From positions 16,389,001 through 16,453,000 of the forward strand of contig NC_083385.1 of assembly GCF_031755915.1 (NCBI RefSeq): 64,000 nucleotides of DNA, given 5' to 3'. The notes beneath the pieces were generated by a model, which did not search any database, was not told the origin of the DNA, and saw only the letters and a list, made by a program, of their open reading frames with translations. The stretch is from Ziziphus jujuba. Its lineage: Eukaryota; Streptophyta; Magnoliopsida; Rosales; Rhamnaceae. A program made the translations under genes and the position numbers. The first letter of the stretch is position 1; each line of letters starts with the position of its first letter. Shown here piece by piece: positions 24,028-41,082 of this stretch.

Positions 24028-24593
24028 AAATGCTAGTTTAAATCATTCACACCATTGCAGGCCATTTTTCCTTTTGGATGTTTCTTTTCTTTTTTTCTTT
24101 TTTTCTTTCTTTTCTTTTTTTCTTTTTTTCTTTCTTTTTTTTTTTTTTTTTTTTAAATGCAAGTTGTTGAGGATAAGGCATTCCCTTTTCATGCCTTGGG
24201 GAATCCAACTATCCCTTGAAAAAAATCTTGATGTTACGCTAGAATTTCTACTTGGCTTGAAAGCTTTCTGTCTTCGTGGCGTGTACAAAAGTGACAGTAG
24301 GAATTTATACATATATGTTTGTCGTTGCGTCCTTATCTTGAAATCATCTTTTTACAATTAAGCCAAAAGCAAAATCCTTTCAATATATATAATATAAATT
24401 TTATTTCCTACAATTATCTTCCATTTTATAATGAGAGGCATGATCACAATTTTCTTATAGACAATAGTTTAAGCAATTCAGCTAGTATCCTTCTCAAATT
24501 TTACTACAAATAGTACCATTTTACAATATGAATCTGTCATGTCATGCTGTCAACATAATCCAAAGAGAGGAAAGGATATGATTAGCAGAATTC

Positions 24594-24636
<43 letters not shown>

Positions 24637-25215
24637 CAATTTTGTTAAGGTGGGTCGGTTGGCACAACAATTGGTGGACCATCTCGCCCATCTCAGCATT
24701 AATATATATATATATATATATTAACGTTGACAAAAATTCTAGAGGGTGCACTTGAATATTTAAGTTTTTCTATGATGCTAGAACCAGGAGAACCTTTTTC
24801 ATTAAAAAATGCAGTGGGTAGCATTATATGCAATTATACACATGCAGAGTCCAATGGTAAGCTTGCTGCATATTGAAGGTGCATGATTAATTGAATCGCA
24901 CCAGCAATTTAAAATAACATTAATATGGTTTCTCCATATAATCTATCATTTAATAAGTTTACTATGGAGAATTTTGATATAACAAAGAGACGGTCAGAAT
25001 TTCACACAAATATCATCCTATATCGCAAGCCATATCGTTTATATTGATGGCCACATATAAAAAAATAAATTATCAATCAAATTTTTAAAAGAAATTATCA
25101 ATCAAATTTATAAAGGAAAAAAAGAAAAAAAGAAAAAAAAAGAAACCAGTTCATTCTTTATAACAACTATTAGTTAGTCCCATGTAAATTTGACTCCTCC
25201 AATCAGAGTTGATTT
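24028..25215. other. Intergenic, 3' flank of SnRK2
   Basis: It contains T-rich and CT-rich tracts (24081-24154) and TA microsatellites (24600-24629, 24702-24720). No gene seen. Confidence 0.6.
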
Positions 25216-25323
25216 AACAAGAAATAAAAATATATTAAAATAATATGATATCATTTAAATTAGGTATTTAACAAGAAATTAAAATATATTAAAATAATAT
25301 GATATCATTTAAATTAGATACTT
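25216..25323. repeat. 54-bp tandem duplication
   Basis: Two units starting AACAAGAAAT at 25216 and 25270 are nearly identical (ATATTAAAATAATATGATAT shared). Confidence 0.85.
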
Positions 25324-26500
25324 TTTTATTTTTTTTTTATAATTATCGATATTGTCGTTTTGTTATAGAATCAAACATAAATAGAAAAAAATAAACAAGC
25401 ATAACACTTGTCAACTAGGTTTTTACCTTGGTCACATTTAAATTAGGTATTTTATTAAATAGAATATCTTAATGATAATATTAACCTAAGTGGCAGAATC
25501 TCCGCTTCGGCCTTCTGATGTGGTTGACCTATTAAAATAGTAATTTGACATATCACTTCCACTTTGTGTGATGTGTGTGTAGATTTAGTTGTTTTATATA
25601 TTTATATTATATATTTTGTTTTGATTATGGCTTTGTTCATCTATCCAGTTCCCATATCTTAGTGGGACAGTGTCAACTAATTAAATCATCAATATTGACT
25701 AATTAACAAAAATGTTCTAAAACAAACTCGTTTGGCACATTGGATCATGATGTGTATATATATATATATATTTAACTATATTATATGCTATTGATTGAAG
25801 TAAGAGTTTAAATAATTGGTTTTTTTTTTTTTTAATGTTAAAAGAGTGATGTTTAAAGGTAAAAATGAATAAATAAATATATTTTTTTAGATAAAAAAAG
25901 GAGATTGTTTTTATCATATATTTAATGTTAGTGGAGAAAAAATGGTTTTTCTCATATTCTGTATTTCCTGGTATCATTAAGAGGGATCTGTAAAACTTTT
26001 TAAAATGTATATGGTTTGATCGATCCAGATCATTTATTGCATATATTCAAGATATTTTTATACGCTTTGTTTTTTCTAACATCACAATAGTAGCATGTAA
26101 AGCGTGAGGAATATCTGTATTAATTTAATTAAATATTTAATCATACGATTATTATGTGTATTTTGGTTTTGTTTCTTCTACATTTACAGTTTTAATTTTC
26201 GAACGCTGTCTTCCTGTCCAAAATCTCTTCTCTGACTTTGAGGATCTCATCTCAATTGACTTTATGTTATTTTTATTTTGTTATTGCCTGTTGATTTGTA
26301 ATTCATGCTGGATTACATTTTTAATGTTCCTCATTTTTTCTCTCTTTTGGATGAGACACTGAAGGCAGTTCATCACTTTAAGCATTGGTTTATGTTTGTC
26401 TGGACAAAACATTCCTTAGTCTTTTGTGTTAATCATTTCCCCAAAAAAAAAGAAAAAAAAAGAAAAATCTTTTATGTTAACCATTTATTTTTTTTAGTTC
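25324..26500. other. Intergenic, no gene seen
   Basis: AT-rich spacer without a supported feature. Confidence 0.55.
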
Positions 26501-26626
26501 TTGTTTTTATCAATAAGAACAGTATTTCCATCATGAACGGTCTATTCATATTCAATTCTGTTCTTATTCTTATCAATACGAACAGTATTTCCATCATGAA
26601 CCGCCTATTCATATTCAATTCTGTGA
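26501..26626. repeat. 63-bp tandem duplication
   Basis: Two units with a 63-bp period share AACAGTATTTCCATCATGAA and CTATTCATATTCAATTCTGT. The second differs by a few substitutions. Confidence 0.9.
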
Positions 26627-29459
26627 AATGATGTGGTAATGATTTAGATTTTTTTAGATATTTCATTTTGTTAGAAATTAAGAATCTCCACTTGTCTTAA
26701 TCATAGATATGTTAAGATATTTAAATCTTTTGAATTTTTTTTCTTATAGAAACAAAAATCTCGATTTGGAGTAGTCTTTTTATGGCATGTAGATATAATA
26801 GGCTTAAAGGTTAATATTGTAACAAATTAATATAATCCTCACACTTGCTTAGCAAAAAACAATACAATTTTAAATTGAAAGGCATTATAATAACATTGAA
26901 TTTATTTTTCTTATTTTTATATATATGCCTAAATGATTTTTTTATTTTTATTTTTATTCATGCCATATTGTGATATTTTAATTTATAAATTTCTTTTAAC
27001 CTCTTAGATTTTGTTAATTTAATTTGCAAAATGTACTTTGATAAAATTCATGCTAAATTTTGATAAAAACAAAAGAACTAATAAAAAATTTTGATAAATA
27101 TATGCAGCTCATGTATTAGCTAGAGACACTTTGTCATTAGTAAAGACCAAGTCATTGATGAAGGAATAGCCAGAATGGTTAACTTCCTAATGCTGTGCCA
27201 GTGATCATTTGATCTTAATCAAGTTTCTTTTATTTCAGAAAGAAAAGAAAATGATAAATCCAAATCATCTCCTATCTTTTTTTGGTAACTCATCTCCTAT
27301 TATTTTTGAATCTTCATCTATACTTGTCTTTTAATCTTAATTATTATTTTCAAATCCATTTAATTTAATGGTTGAAATTAATTGATATCAAATCTAAAGG
27401 CACAGGATTTTCACATTATCTCTAAAATTCAATTCATATGCAGTAATACACACAACTATTTTTTTTTTTTTTTTTTTAATTATTTTAAGTTCGACTCTGT
27501 TAGAGAAGCACCAAAAGCCGTTCGAAGCATTTATCCGAGTTTAACCTAGAGGAACAAGTATCAATGGAGGAGACGGAAAAAGCCTCAAGATTTGAAGCTT
27601 TTGAGTAAAACCAATAGTCATCTCCAACTCGGTGAGTAAAATCCCCTTTATATTTCAATAATAAGTTTTAATTTTTTTTCTTGTAATTTTTTCAAAAATC
27701 ACCGTTGATTTTTTATTTTTTATTGTTTATTTTTTGTTAATAGGGTAATTAGTTTCACTTCAAAGTTATGTTAGATAATATTCCGTGAAGATGTATATAT
27801 TAAAGTGTATGAATTCTTCATGGTTACCAACCACGTTAACCAAAGGAAAGCTTCTATATCTGTGTAAAAAGTTTCTCCGATGAAGAAAAAAGTCATAAAA
27901 AAATGAAAGTCACTGTAATTTTATATTTATTGTGTTTTAATACTAAATACATTGAATAATTTGTTGTAATAATGATCATGTGAAAATCATTATTAAATAA
28001 TGTGGCATCAATTTTGACTATTAGATTAAATAAATTAAAAAAATGGCTACAATTAAATGGAAAGTATAGACAAGATACGAATCCAAAACTCAAGCAGGGG
28101 ATCTATATCCTTTTTGATATCATTTATTTACCATTCTAAATATTTTTATTATTTTTCTACTCAAATATTATATTCTTATTATATTATTTTATTCAAAGAT
28201 TTGATTTAACAAATTATTACTTATATCTACATATATGAATCAAACAAAAATAAAAAGTGAATTTGCATCATACACCAATAAGTTCTACTTTTAATGTAAC
28301 TTTCATTTTTATACTTTCTAGATTAAAATATAATTCAATTTAATAAACAGAAGTGAGCTTATTCAATTTTTTAGTTTGAGTCATCTTTAGTATAATAGAG
28401 GAAGAAATTAATCATTTTAGCAATGGATTTATATTTAAAATTTACAAAATTACTTTTCTAAAATTTATCTTCTTCTTTTTTTTTTTTTTTCCCTTGATGA
28501 CATCTTCATTTTAGTTATTATTGTAGCTAAACTATAAATTTGATTATAAAATTATAAATTTGTTCAAGTATGTTTTATATATTAAAATAAAATGACTCAA
28601 AAATTAAAATTATAAAAATTTAAAGGTTAAAAAATTATGTTAACAATAATTTTCCATTTAACATCACGATTTTGTGGCACAAATTATAAGAAACATAAAA
28701 ATAAATCAACATGATTATAATATTATTAAAATATATTATTTTTTATTTTGAATATCATAATTTGTATGTATTCTAAGTGTTATAATTTATTATCTTGATA
28801 TTATTTTAATATTATTCAGATATTTTTCAATTTAAAGACTATATATTTTTAAGTATTATAATTTATTGATTGATATGACAAACCAATGGAGACAAGTTAG
28901 ACATCATTATTTCAATGTAAATAGAAGATTATCTAAATTGTCTTTTGAATCATGCAAAGGCAAGTACATGGAGCATCAATTAGGTTGGAGATCGCCATCG
29001 AGGGTGTGGTAGTTTAACAAATGGAAGCTGGCTTAATCATCAAATTTTCAGGTTTAAAAGTTATGATTAGAATCTTGGTATGCCTTGTTATCGCCTCGAC
29101 CATTCCATGCTACGACGCCACATGGTGCAAGATCTTTGGTTTGTTTGGTTTGATGCCTATGATATTATGAGAAGGCAATTGTTTTAATTAAAAAATTAGG
29201 TCGCTTTATAACAAGGGGAATTTGTGAAGAAAAGTTTTGGGAAGAAAATGTTCGAGTGGCTAAAAGACTAATTACTCTTTATATGTCTGGATACGATTAT
29301 TGTTAAGTGAAACCTTGCTTCAATGTAGCCTTATTTGGAATAAGTTTATGAAATGATCATTTACAAGGAGGCTTCCTAGAAATTTTGTTGTGGCAAACAA
29401 TTTTAATATAGACTTGGGCTTTAAAGTTTTTGAATTTTTTTAAAAGGGCTATTGAAATT
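26627..29459. other. Intergenic, no gene seen
   Basis: AT-rich, with poly-T tracts. The stretch 27490-27640 is somewhat less AT-rich but gives no recognisable protein. Confidence 0.55.
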
Positions 29460-29690
29460 TGCGAAGCTTAAAGATTGTATCTCTAATGATATAGTTGCTG
29501 AAATTATTAGTTTATCAGTTGATCCTGCAGTTCAAATTGATGATAGATTGATTGGAATTATTAGAGTAAAAGTAATTTTAGTGTAAAGTTTTATTATGAA
29601 ATAGCTAGAATTAGGGGTTCTCATAAAAAAAGACTAGCATTGGAAATTGATATGAGAAGTTAATGCCCTGTCAAAAATTAAACAAAGTTT
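29460..29690 (+). pseudogene. Decayed LINE (non-LTR retrotransposon) 3' coding relic
   Basis: Reading across frameshifts and stops gives LKDCISNDIVAEIISLS, then DDRLIG, NFSVKFYYEIA and NALSKIKQSL. This order resembles the region between the reverse transcriptase and the zf-RVT zinc finger of plant LINEs, where acidic residue plus liW, FSVKsAY and P-K-i-k-FlW motifs follow one another. Broken frames show it is not functional. Upstream DNA from about 28960 may belong to the same relic but is too decayed to call. Confidence 0.45.
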
Positions 29691-30624
29691 GGTTATAAAT
29701 GATACTTATAGTTGTTGTTAGATATTTTATATATGAATTGTCGATAGTCGTAAAACGTATTTACAGAGTTTATTTTTATCAATAATGAAATTAGTTTATT
29801 TACTGACTTTTGTAGTGAAATTTTTAAGCATACATTCTCTGTAATATTTCAGTTGACTCGTTAAATTAAAAAATTTATTCTCCCTAAAAACTCAATTGAC
29901 TTACCAGTTTTATAAATTTATTATGTTACTATTATTAGTTAGTTTTTTTGTGGATGCAAAATCAGGTATAAGTCAGGTGACTAGCACATGACCTTTGTCT
30001 ATAAACATAAAATGGTTTTTGGGTGTGCAATACATAATATATAAGATAAACTGATACATGAGACTTGACATCCATTTTGCTTGTTTGGAAAAACTAGAGG
30101 GAGAAATGTTTGAGAGACCTACGTTTATTAGGTACTACATTTGCAAAAGTAGACTTGTTTACTTGATAATGTGTGATAAAGTCTCTAAAAATATATATTC
30201 ACCTCGACAATATCTAAGCATATTAACTTAAACATTTATTGTAGACATTAATAATGGAGAATATTTTCTTTAAACAAGGTTTGGTATAGGAATGATTGAT
30301 GGTTTTAAAGAGTTATTTGGGAGGTTGGTTATAGGAAGATGTACCAGTAATGTGGGTAAAGTTTCGATGTGTTTCATACCTTTTTTTTGGCTTGTAATAT
30401 GGGATTCAAGAAAGTTGAAACTGATATCGACTTAAATTGCTCATCCATTGGATGGTAAATATATGGGAATGTTTCAACCATGTAACAATAAAAAAATTTT
30501 ACCCATTAACTAATCTAAGGTAAGTGAGGCTGATGATGATTAAGAAAGAAGTGCCTATAAATAGCTAAGCCACAACTATTTCAAGTGCGAGTTCGATTCT
30601 ATGTCATTCTTTCTTAATCCTATT

Positions 30625-31331
30625 AGGAATGATAATCGGATAGGATCAAATATCTGAAAAACCTGATAACTTGGATGGGTATGAAAAATTAAACTAGTTT
30701 TGAGTTGGGTTTATAATTTTTGTGCCCATTTCATGTTCAGGTTTAACTAGTATATACTTGAATATTTTTAAGGCAAAATGTAATATATTTTGTATTTTTC
30801 TTAACAAGATCTATTAGATTGAGTTAGTGCCTGTTTGGTAGAGTTTTTTTTTTTTTTTAATCAAAAGTTCTTTTGTTAAAAAATAAAGATGTTTGACAAA
30901 AGTTAACAAGCACTTGTTGATTAAAAAAATAATTTTTTAAATTGTTTTAAAAAAGTCCAAATTTTATGATTTTTTAGGAAAAAAAATTTTTGTAACTTAT
31001 ATATAAATTTAATAAATATTTAATAGTGCTATTTTAGTTTATATGAAAACTCATTAAGTATTTAATACAGCTTTTTTATTTACAGCCAAACACTTATTAA
31101 CTTTTTAATAATAATTTTTTTAAAAAAATCTATTATACAAAACTTTACAGACTAAAGTTTTATTTTTATCAGCTATATCAAATGGATCCTTAGAAAACTC
31201 AATAGGTTAGATTGGATAAAACCCAATCAATAATAAAACCAGATTGGATTTCAATAGGGCAAATTGTTATCGGGTTGGGACATATTTACCTAGATTCGGG
31301 TGAACCCGATCTAATTGTCATTACTAATCCT
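30625..31331. mobile_element. Candidate TIR element interrupted by a nested MITE
   Basis: The left end AGGAATGATAATCGGATAGG and the complement of the right end (AGGATTAGTAATGACAATTA) are imperfect inverted repeats. Arms contain GGGTTGGG and CGGGTGAACCCG words. The block is split by the MITE at 30827-31189. Its ends resemble those of the element at 16838-17382. Confidence 0.5.
30827..31189. mobile_element. Tourist-like MITE candidate (PIF/Harbinger group)
   Basis: TTA stands on both sides (30824-30826 and 31190-31192). The ends GTGCCTGTTTGGTAGAG and, complemented, GGATCCATTTGATATAG agree at 10 of 17 bases. Length is 363 bp with an AT-rich interior and no ORF. Confidence 0.45.
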
Positions 31332-31940
31332 ATGTATTCTCTCAGTAAAAAAAAAATCTAACTTTAGGCATGAAAGTACCCATTCGACAAGGTAATACAT
31401 GGGCATTAAGCCTTCCTAATTCACTCTCTATCTTTCTGAAAAAGAAGGTACCAAACAGGGAAAAGATAGTTTTGGCCCAGATAGTAGCCTTGATATTTCT
31501 ACATGCTCGTTTTGGATTAGATTATGGTTGCAGAAGATTTGTTGCCAAGAGATTAAAAAAATTCTTTCAAACATGTATTCAAAGAATGCAACAGATTTGT
31601 CGATTATTTGGCTAGTACTATTATGTCAACTGCTATACTATCCTCAAACTGCAGTCTCTTCGATCTACTTTAAAGGGTATTTCAAAATTTTGATTCCAAA
31701 ATTAGATAAATAAAAAATAAATAAATAAAATAATTGGATTGGAGTTAACATAGAAAATAAATAAATAAAATAATTGGCATAGTTATTGTCATAAATAATT
31801 AAATGAAACTATTATAGAATTCTATTAAGAATTAAAAAAACAAAAAAAATATTATAAGTTTACAATTCTTTTTTAAATTCTTAGAAAATTAAAAATCTTA
31901 TATTTCTCTTATTAAATTTTATATGTTTATTATAAAAAAC
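31332..31940. other. Intergenic, upstream of RPS6
   Basis: Spacer. An ORF at 31370-31615 shows no family resemblance and was not called. Confidence 0.5.
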
Positions 31941-31944
31941 AATT

Positions 31945-32058
31945 TGGGCCTTCAAAAATCCAGGCCTTAAGTCGGCACAGCTGGATATATAAGGCGCTCT
32001 TTCCCGGGCTCTAAAACCCTAACAGTCAAAACACCCCCCCCCCCCCCCCCCCCCCCCC
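31945..32058 (+). promoter_or_regulatory. RPS6 core promoter: site II, TATA box, telo box, C25 tract
   Basis: In order: site II TGGGCC at 31945-31950, TATATAA at 31986-31992, telo box AAACCCTAA at 32014-32022 and a run of 25 C at 32034-32058. Site II plus telo box is the known signature of plant ribosomal protein and other translation genes (TCP and telo-box binding factors). The ATG follows at 32112. The C run, probably in the 5' leader, is unusual. Confidence 0.75.
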
Positions 32059-32111
32059 AAAAAAAAGACCAGAGGAAGAGCAGAAGAGCTTCTCTGTATC
32101 GCTGCCAAAAG

Positions 32112-34065
<1,954 letters not shown>

Positions 34066-35316
34066 GCCCATGTTATGCAATTTTGGTATCTGCTGAAGTC
34101 TCTAATGTGCAATTTTGGTGTTTTGATCTTATGAGTTTTACTGCGATATAGTTTGGGGTTGTTATAGATATAGATTAAAGCAGTTTTTTTTTCAATCTTT
34201 ATGTTTTCTATGGTAGTCAACAATATAGATTTTGTTTGCTTTTTATGTTTTCACTTCATCCCTGTTGGTATAAGCGGTGAAGAAATTGAAAAATATCTGA
34301 TAAATTTGAAAAAAATTTTATGTTCAAGTCAAATAAATTTTTTTGTAAAATCGATTGCTTAAAAATAGAAACAAAAATTTTCGCAAAGAATAAAAAGATT
34401 TTCAAACATTGTATTGGCTAAATAGTGTTTATTTTTTGAAAAGCTAAAAAAAAATATTAAAAAAATCTGAACAATTATTACGAGCATAGATTTCTTTCTT
34501 ACTCACAGACATAATCATTGAGGATTTTACCAATAAAAACCATAATCATTGAGGAGTAATCATTAACCAACTAGTGATTACGGTTGCCAAAAATGATCTT
34601 CATATAAACTCTACGGTCGTAGCTGGGTAAATGATGAAACGGAATTATTATTTTATTTTGTTCTAATACAATTTCTTTTTATTGGTGAGTCGTTTCACTT
34701 CAGAGTAGGAAAATTATTAATTTTTGAAAGGTTAAAAATGAATAAAGGACGAAAGATCTTTTTTGGGTAATAAAAGCAGTAGTACAAGGTCTGTCATTAT
34801 CGTATTGAAATTTGGGAGCAAAGGACTTCATTTTCGAGCTTGCTGTGGATTTCAATAGCAACTTTGTAGTATAGTGTCCTTCATTTTTGAGAAAAGGACA
34901 TTTTCCTTTTTCACTTTCAATGTTGTAATTTACAATTTGGATCTTAATAAAACTGATAGCAACAAAATTATTAAATTTTAAAAGTTTTTTAAGCGATTAT
35001 CTCTTTCTAGGACCACATTACTATGTCAAAGAAATAATAATAATAATAATAAGAATAAGAATAAGAATAAGAAGGACAAAATAAGTTAGAATTTTCTATA
35101 TTGTGTTATCTTCACTCATCTTTTGCATATATTCCAACCATAAGCATCCATGTTATGACAAAAGAGACCATACGACCAATATATATATATATATATATAT
35201 ATATTTACTTAAATATCTTCTATACATCAAATCCCAGAAGGACCTTTTGGGCAGAACAATTTTCTGTCCCATCTCTATTCTTTATAACAATTTTGATCAA
35301 ACAAAGTCCCATCTCT
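34066..35316. other. Convergent spacer between RPS6 and PRX17
   Basis: It holds the 3' UTRs of both genes, an AAT/AAG-rich microsatellite at 35033-35072 and a TA microsatellite at 35180-35203. No further gene seen. Confidence 0.6.
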
Positions 35317-36729
<1,413 letters not shown>

Positions 36730-36830
36730 TTTTTCTATTTTTTGTTTTTTGGGGGGGTTCTTTTTGAAGCTCTATGTAAGTAAGGAGGTATATGTGGAAT
36801 GGGTAGATATTAGAACATTGTAAGGGTGAC

Positions 36831-36838
36831 TTTTTATA
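36831..36838 (-). promoter_or_regulatory. TATA box of PRX17
   Basis: TATAAAAA on the minus strand lies 102-109 bp before the PRX17 ATG, leaving a leader of roughly 75 bases. Confidence 0.6.
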
Positions 36839-37483
36839 CTTACTTGGATGCATGTATGGAAAAACTATAGAGGATGTGAAATGGTACTTTTCCGCCTTTT
36901 TCTCTTTTTTGACTACTGTGTGAGCGTAGGATGGAGTAAAAATTTGGATTCTTTTTCTTCTGGTTGGGCCTGCATGGGTGTCAACAAATTACAGGGTTTT
37001 GTTATGAAAAAAGGAGGCAACAAGAAGGCCAAATTGGCCATGAGTTTGAGAGAGATGGATAACTGAAAGGACTTCAATCCACAGGCTTTTGTGGGTGTTG
37101 AGGAGGTGATGGTCCACTGCGTCAAACATTGCGACACCCAAGATGCTTTTGCCAATTTGGTGATGATCTTTTTTATCAAAAAAATAATAATAATATTAAA
37201 TAATCCCTTCAATCTGGTTTTTTGATCATAAGAGAAAAAAAATCCTTTATTTGCTGCTATCAACAATAAAAGGCATGAGACCCACCCCTCTGGCAGATGA
37301 TGTCAAATTTTACTGCATTAACTATTCAGTCTCCAAAAGGAAAACACAAAGACAAATATCTAAAACAAAAAATAGTTGTTTAGCACTTTGAAGCAAAATA
37401 TATATTAATTGCACATCATTATCTTCATATCCCTTTGAATGGATAAAACTTGCACACAACAATGGTAGCACATGATCTGTACC
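36839..37483. other. Intergenic, upstream of PRX17
   Basis: Spacer without a recognised feature; ORFs on both strands here show no family resemblance. Confidence 0.5.
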
Positions 37484-37603
37484 ATTTTAAATTGTTATAT
37501 ATTATACATGTAAACTCAACACTTTATAACTATTTACAATGTCATTTTGAATTGTTATATATTATATTTGCAAACTCAACATTTTATAACTATTTACAAT
37601 GTC
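37484..37603. repeat. 60-bp tandem duplication
   Basis: Units at 37484-37543 and 37544-37603 share AATTGTTATATATTATA and TATAACTATTTACAATGTCA. The pattern resembles the diverged repeats at 19851-20110. Confidence 0.8.
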
Positions 37604-40600
37604 ATATGATGTTAAAATAAAGTATATAGATTTTATGTAATATTTGTTAGATGTATGTATGATTATAAAAAGTCTATTGCACCACATCATTCACATACTG
37701 ATTGTATGTAAGTTTTTTGTTGGTCGAATAAATAAGTCAGTTGTGAGAGTTTAGTAAATATTATTAAATGCTATTTGTTGAAAAATGTAGCATTTACCAA
37801 AAGATATAGTCAAAAAGATTTAATTCTCTGAATTTATTTTGGCATCTTGTAACATCTCTCTTCTTAAAAAAGTTTTAGATGCACCGGTAATATCTATAAA
37901 ATATAAATATTAACTCACTTTCAATAGCAAATTGCACAATTATATTTTTGAAAAATAGAAGGTTAAATTGTTTTAGTAAAAAATTTTGTACACCAACCAA
38001 GGCTATGTTAATTTATTTGTTTGTATTGTAAAGGTTGCTTGTTTTACGAAAATTTAGTATTAATGCAACTTGTTGTAAAGGATAAGATATTCTATATTTG
38101 GTTATAAGATATTCTATATTTGCTTACTTTCTAAGCTTAGTAGTAATTCTATTATTACCCCAAAAAAAAAAAAAAAAAAACGTAGTAATTCTATTTTTTT
38201 GTTTTTCTGAAAACTTAGGCTTATTGGGCTAATTAATTTTAAAATAGTTTTTTTTATTTTTAAAAACAAAAAACTTCCAAAATAAAAATATACCTGTTTC
38301 TCCATTCATTTTCAAAAACAAATTTAGAAAACAAATTAAAAAATATATAAAAAAAATTATTTTCAATTGTTTTCAAGATAAAGAAATCATCTGTTTTCAC
38401 TTCAGACTCGATAGAGGTCTCAAATCTCATTTCTTCGACAGATCTCGGCTCTTTGAGTCCAGGTTTCCTTCTCTTCTCTTCTCTTCTCTTCTCTCCATTG
38501 CCACCCCTCTTTCTCTCTCTCTCATCCATTTCTTTGGTTTTGTCGTATTGTGGGGGGTCCCCCAGTGAGAGGGTGAAGATAAAACGAGAACAGATGGAGT
38601 TCACGTGAACCAGACTTTGACAGTAGATCATTGCCCCGGTGTGGAATGCCACTTGTCCAGATGGGATGCGTCAGTTCACCTAGATTTTTTAAATAAAATT
38701 AAAGGATATATATATATATATATATATGTATATAGTCCCTGCCAGCAACATCAACATCGCCCAGCAAATGCTTCATTCGAAGTACGTGTAATTAGACACA
38801 TGTAATTATACATCTATTATCAAGTTTATGTTGGATGATAATGTCTAGTAATATAATATAATATGATGTTTTTATTTATACAGCTTTGTTGAAATACATA
38901 TTCAATATATATCTTTGTAAGATAGTATGTTCTCTAATATTAGACATGCATATTATGTTATATAGATAGTATGCACTATGAAAGAATTATTAATTTATAT
39001 AAAGATGTATATATATATATATTGTTTGTGTGAAAGAATATTATTTTTGAATGTTATTGTTTTATATTATATATAAAATTCTTTGTATGAAAAAAAAATA
39101 ATAATTTACATGTAAAAAAAATGAAAATTGTTTAAAAAAATTTTGAAAATTATTTGATCAAACATAGTTTCTGTTTTTTAATTTTAAAAATTATTTTTAA
39201 ATATCAATGACCAAATTTTTTTATTTTTATTAAATAAATAAAAATAATTTTATATTTTCTATTTTAAAAATAAAAAATAGAAAACATGATGAAATAAAAC
39301 TTTAATAATTCTATTAAATTATTACTTTTTTCTTGATCGATATAAAGTTACAAGATGCTCTATTTATTAATAACATGGTGTAAATTCATCCAAAAAAATA
39401 AAATAAAATTTGGTGTTACTGTTGCAGTTTGGTGCAACAGTACAGTGTCTTTTGGGTTTTCCTAGAGTTTCTTTAGCCACTATTAGGGTCAATCTCTATC
39501 CATTATAAATGGCCTTTGCATGTGCATATTGGTGCCACAAATCGTGGAACTTTGTCTTCCTGCCAAGATTCTGTATCTGATGTGAAAGATTGAAGAGTTT
39601 TTCAGATATCAGAGAAGAAGCAGCCTCCTTCAAATTTGCTTTCTTATCAAACTCCGAGTTTTTGGGGCCAATAATAATGTCATTGGGAATTGTCCCATTG
39701 ACTGTCATTTTGATGTTAATTTGCATCTAACCAAAGAGTGATAATCACCATTGTTCATTTTAATTTCACCTTTATTTTCTTAAAAGAAAAAAAAGTTTAA
39801 ACTTTTATTTTCTTATAATTATTTCTTTTTGTTTATAGCCCATATAATATATATATATATATATGTATAAAATCTGGTTCTATCAAGTCAATTTAAAAAG
39901 TTTATTATTGAGATTTTCTTTTTTTATTTTTTTTATTTTTTATTATTTTTCATTTTTCATACAATAGTCACTAATTATATACAATGTATATCTAACAACT
40001 TACAGCAACTTTAATTGTTTTATCCATTAAAATTTATGTCCTATGAAAAATGAAAATTGCTGATTCTTATATGGTAAAATATCTATTAATAAATAATTTT
40101 TTTAAAAAAAATATTCTTCAATGAATACTATTTAAAATAAAATTAGTTAATGATATGTAAAATTCCAAATGGTTTATTTTTTATTTTATTATTTTTATCT
40201 CATATTTTCTGGGATTTTATTTTATTTTTTTGGTTTTTCATCATTTTGAAAGGCAGCCATCACTGCTGTCTGATGTTCAATCATCGTTCTTTTTGTTTCT
40301 CTTTCTTTAACTATAATTCTTTTTATGCATACATCAGACTATTCCATTGAAGAAAGTCCATGTTTCAAATTTTTCTTTTTCTTTTTCAACCTTCCCATTC
40401 TCATTCTTCGACTTATTTTTATTTTGATAATGAAGGAAAAAAAAAAAAAAAAAAAAAAGGGGTACTCAGACTAAAGACACCTTGGATCTGTCTACTTGGA
40501 CTCATACCTAAGACTCCAAGCAGTATCCCATGCTCGGCTCAAAGCTTTCTACATATGATGGTGTTCTAATTCTACTTCTAATTCTCTTTGAAGCAACAGG

Positions 40601-41017
40601 ATATGGTAGTATTATTTAAGGTTGCTTTTGTCTAGTCTCAATCCACTCAATTCGATGGTGCCATGGCAGGTTTAGTAATTGAACGATGGGGATGCCATGT
40701 CGAGGCTAAGAGATTTATGGTTTAAGTTCCATAAACACCATTGATGTCTGTAGGATTTGAAACTATGGAGATTGGGGGTTGGAAGAAGAATAAAATTGAG
40801 AAGCTGTGTTGATGTTAATTTTCTTTTAATAAAAATTGATAAAAATGAATATATTACTGAGATTGTTTAACAAATTCTTTAGAAGTAGGTAATCTTGATA
40901 GTGTTTTGTTTTTGTTTTGTTTTTGTTTTTTTTTTAACTTGGCTGTCACAGTAACTTGACATAGCTTATAAAATGGAGATTTTTTTTTTTTTTGTATTTA
41001 TCTAAGGAAAAAAATTT
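37604..41017. other. Intergenic, no supported gene
   Basis: A less AT-rich patch lies at about 38400-38690, and a minus-strand ATG ORF of 76 codons at 39496-39726. Neither shows family resemblance. TA microsatellites occur at 38707-38726 and 39845-39864. Confidence 0.5.
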
Positions 41018-41082
41018 AATAATAAACAAAGCCATTAAAGATATTTTTAATTTTTTTAATAATAAACAAAGCCATTAGAGAT
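41018..41082. repeat. Short tandem duplication
   Basis: AATAATAAACAAAGCCATTA occurs twice, about 41 bp apart, followed each time by a GAT-T-rich tail. Confidence 0.75.

Noticed and set aside
38260..38652. 130-codon minus-strand ORF
   Set aside because: Charged repeats come from a TCTCTT microsatellite and the C-terminal part is AT-rich noise; no domain recognised.
39496..39726. 76-codon minus-strand ATG ORF
   Set aside because: Composition is protein-like but no family, splice partner or promoter was recognised; kept only as a note in the intergenic entry.
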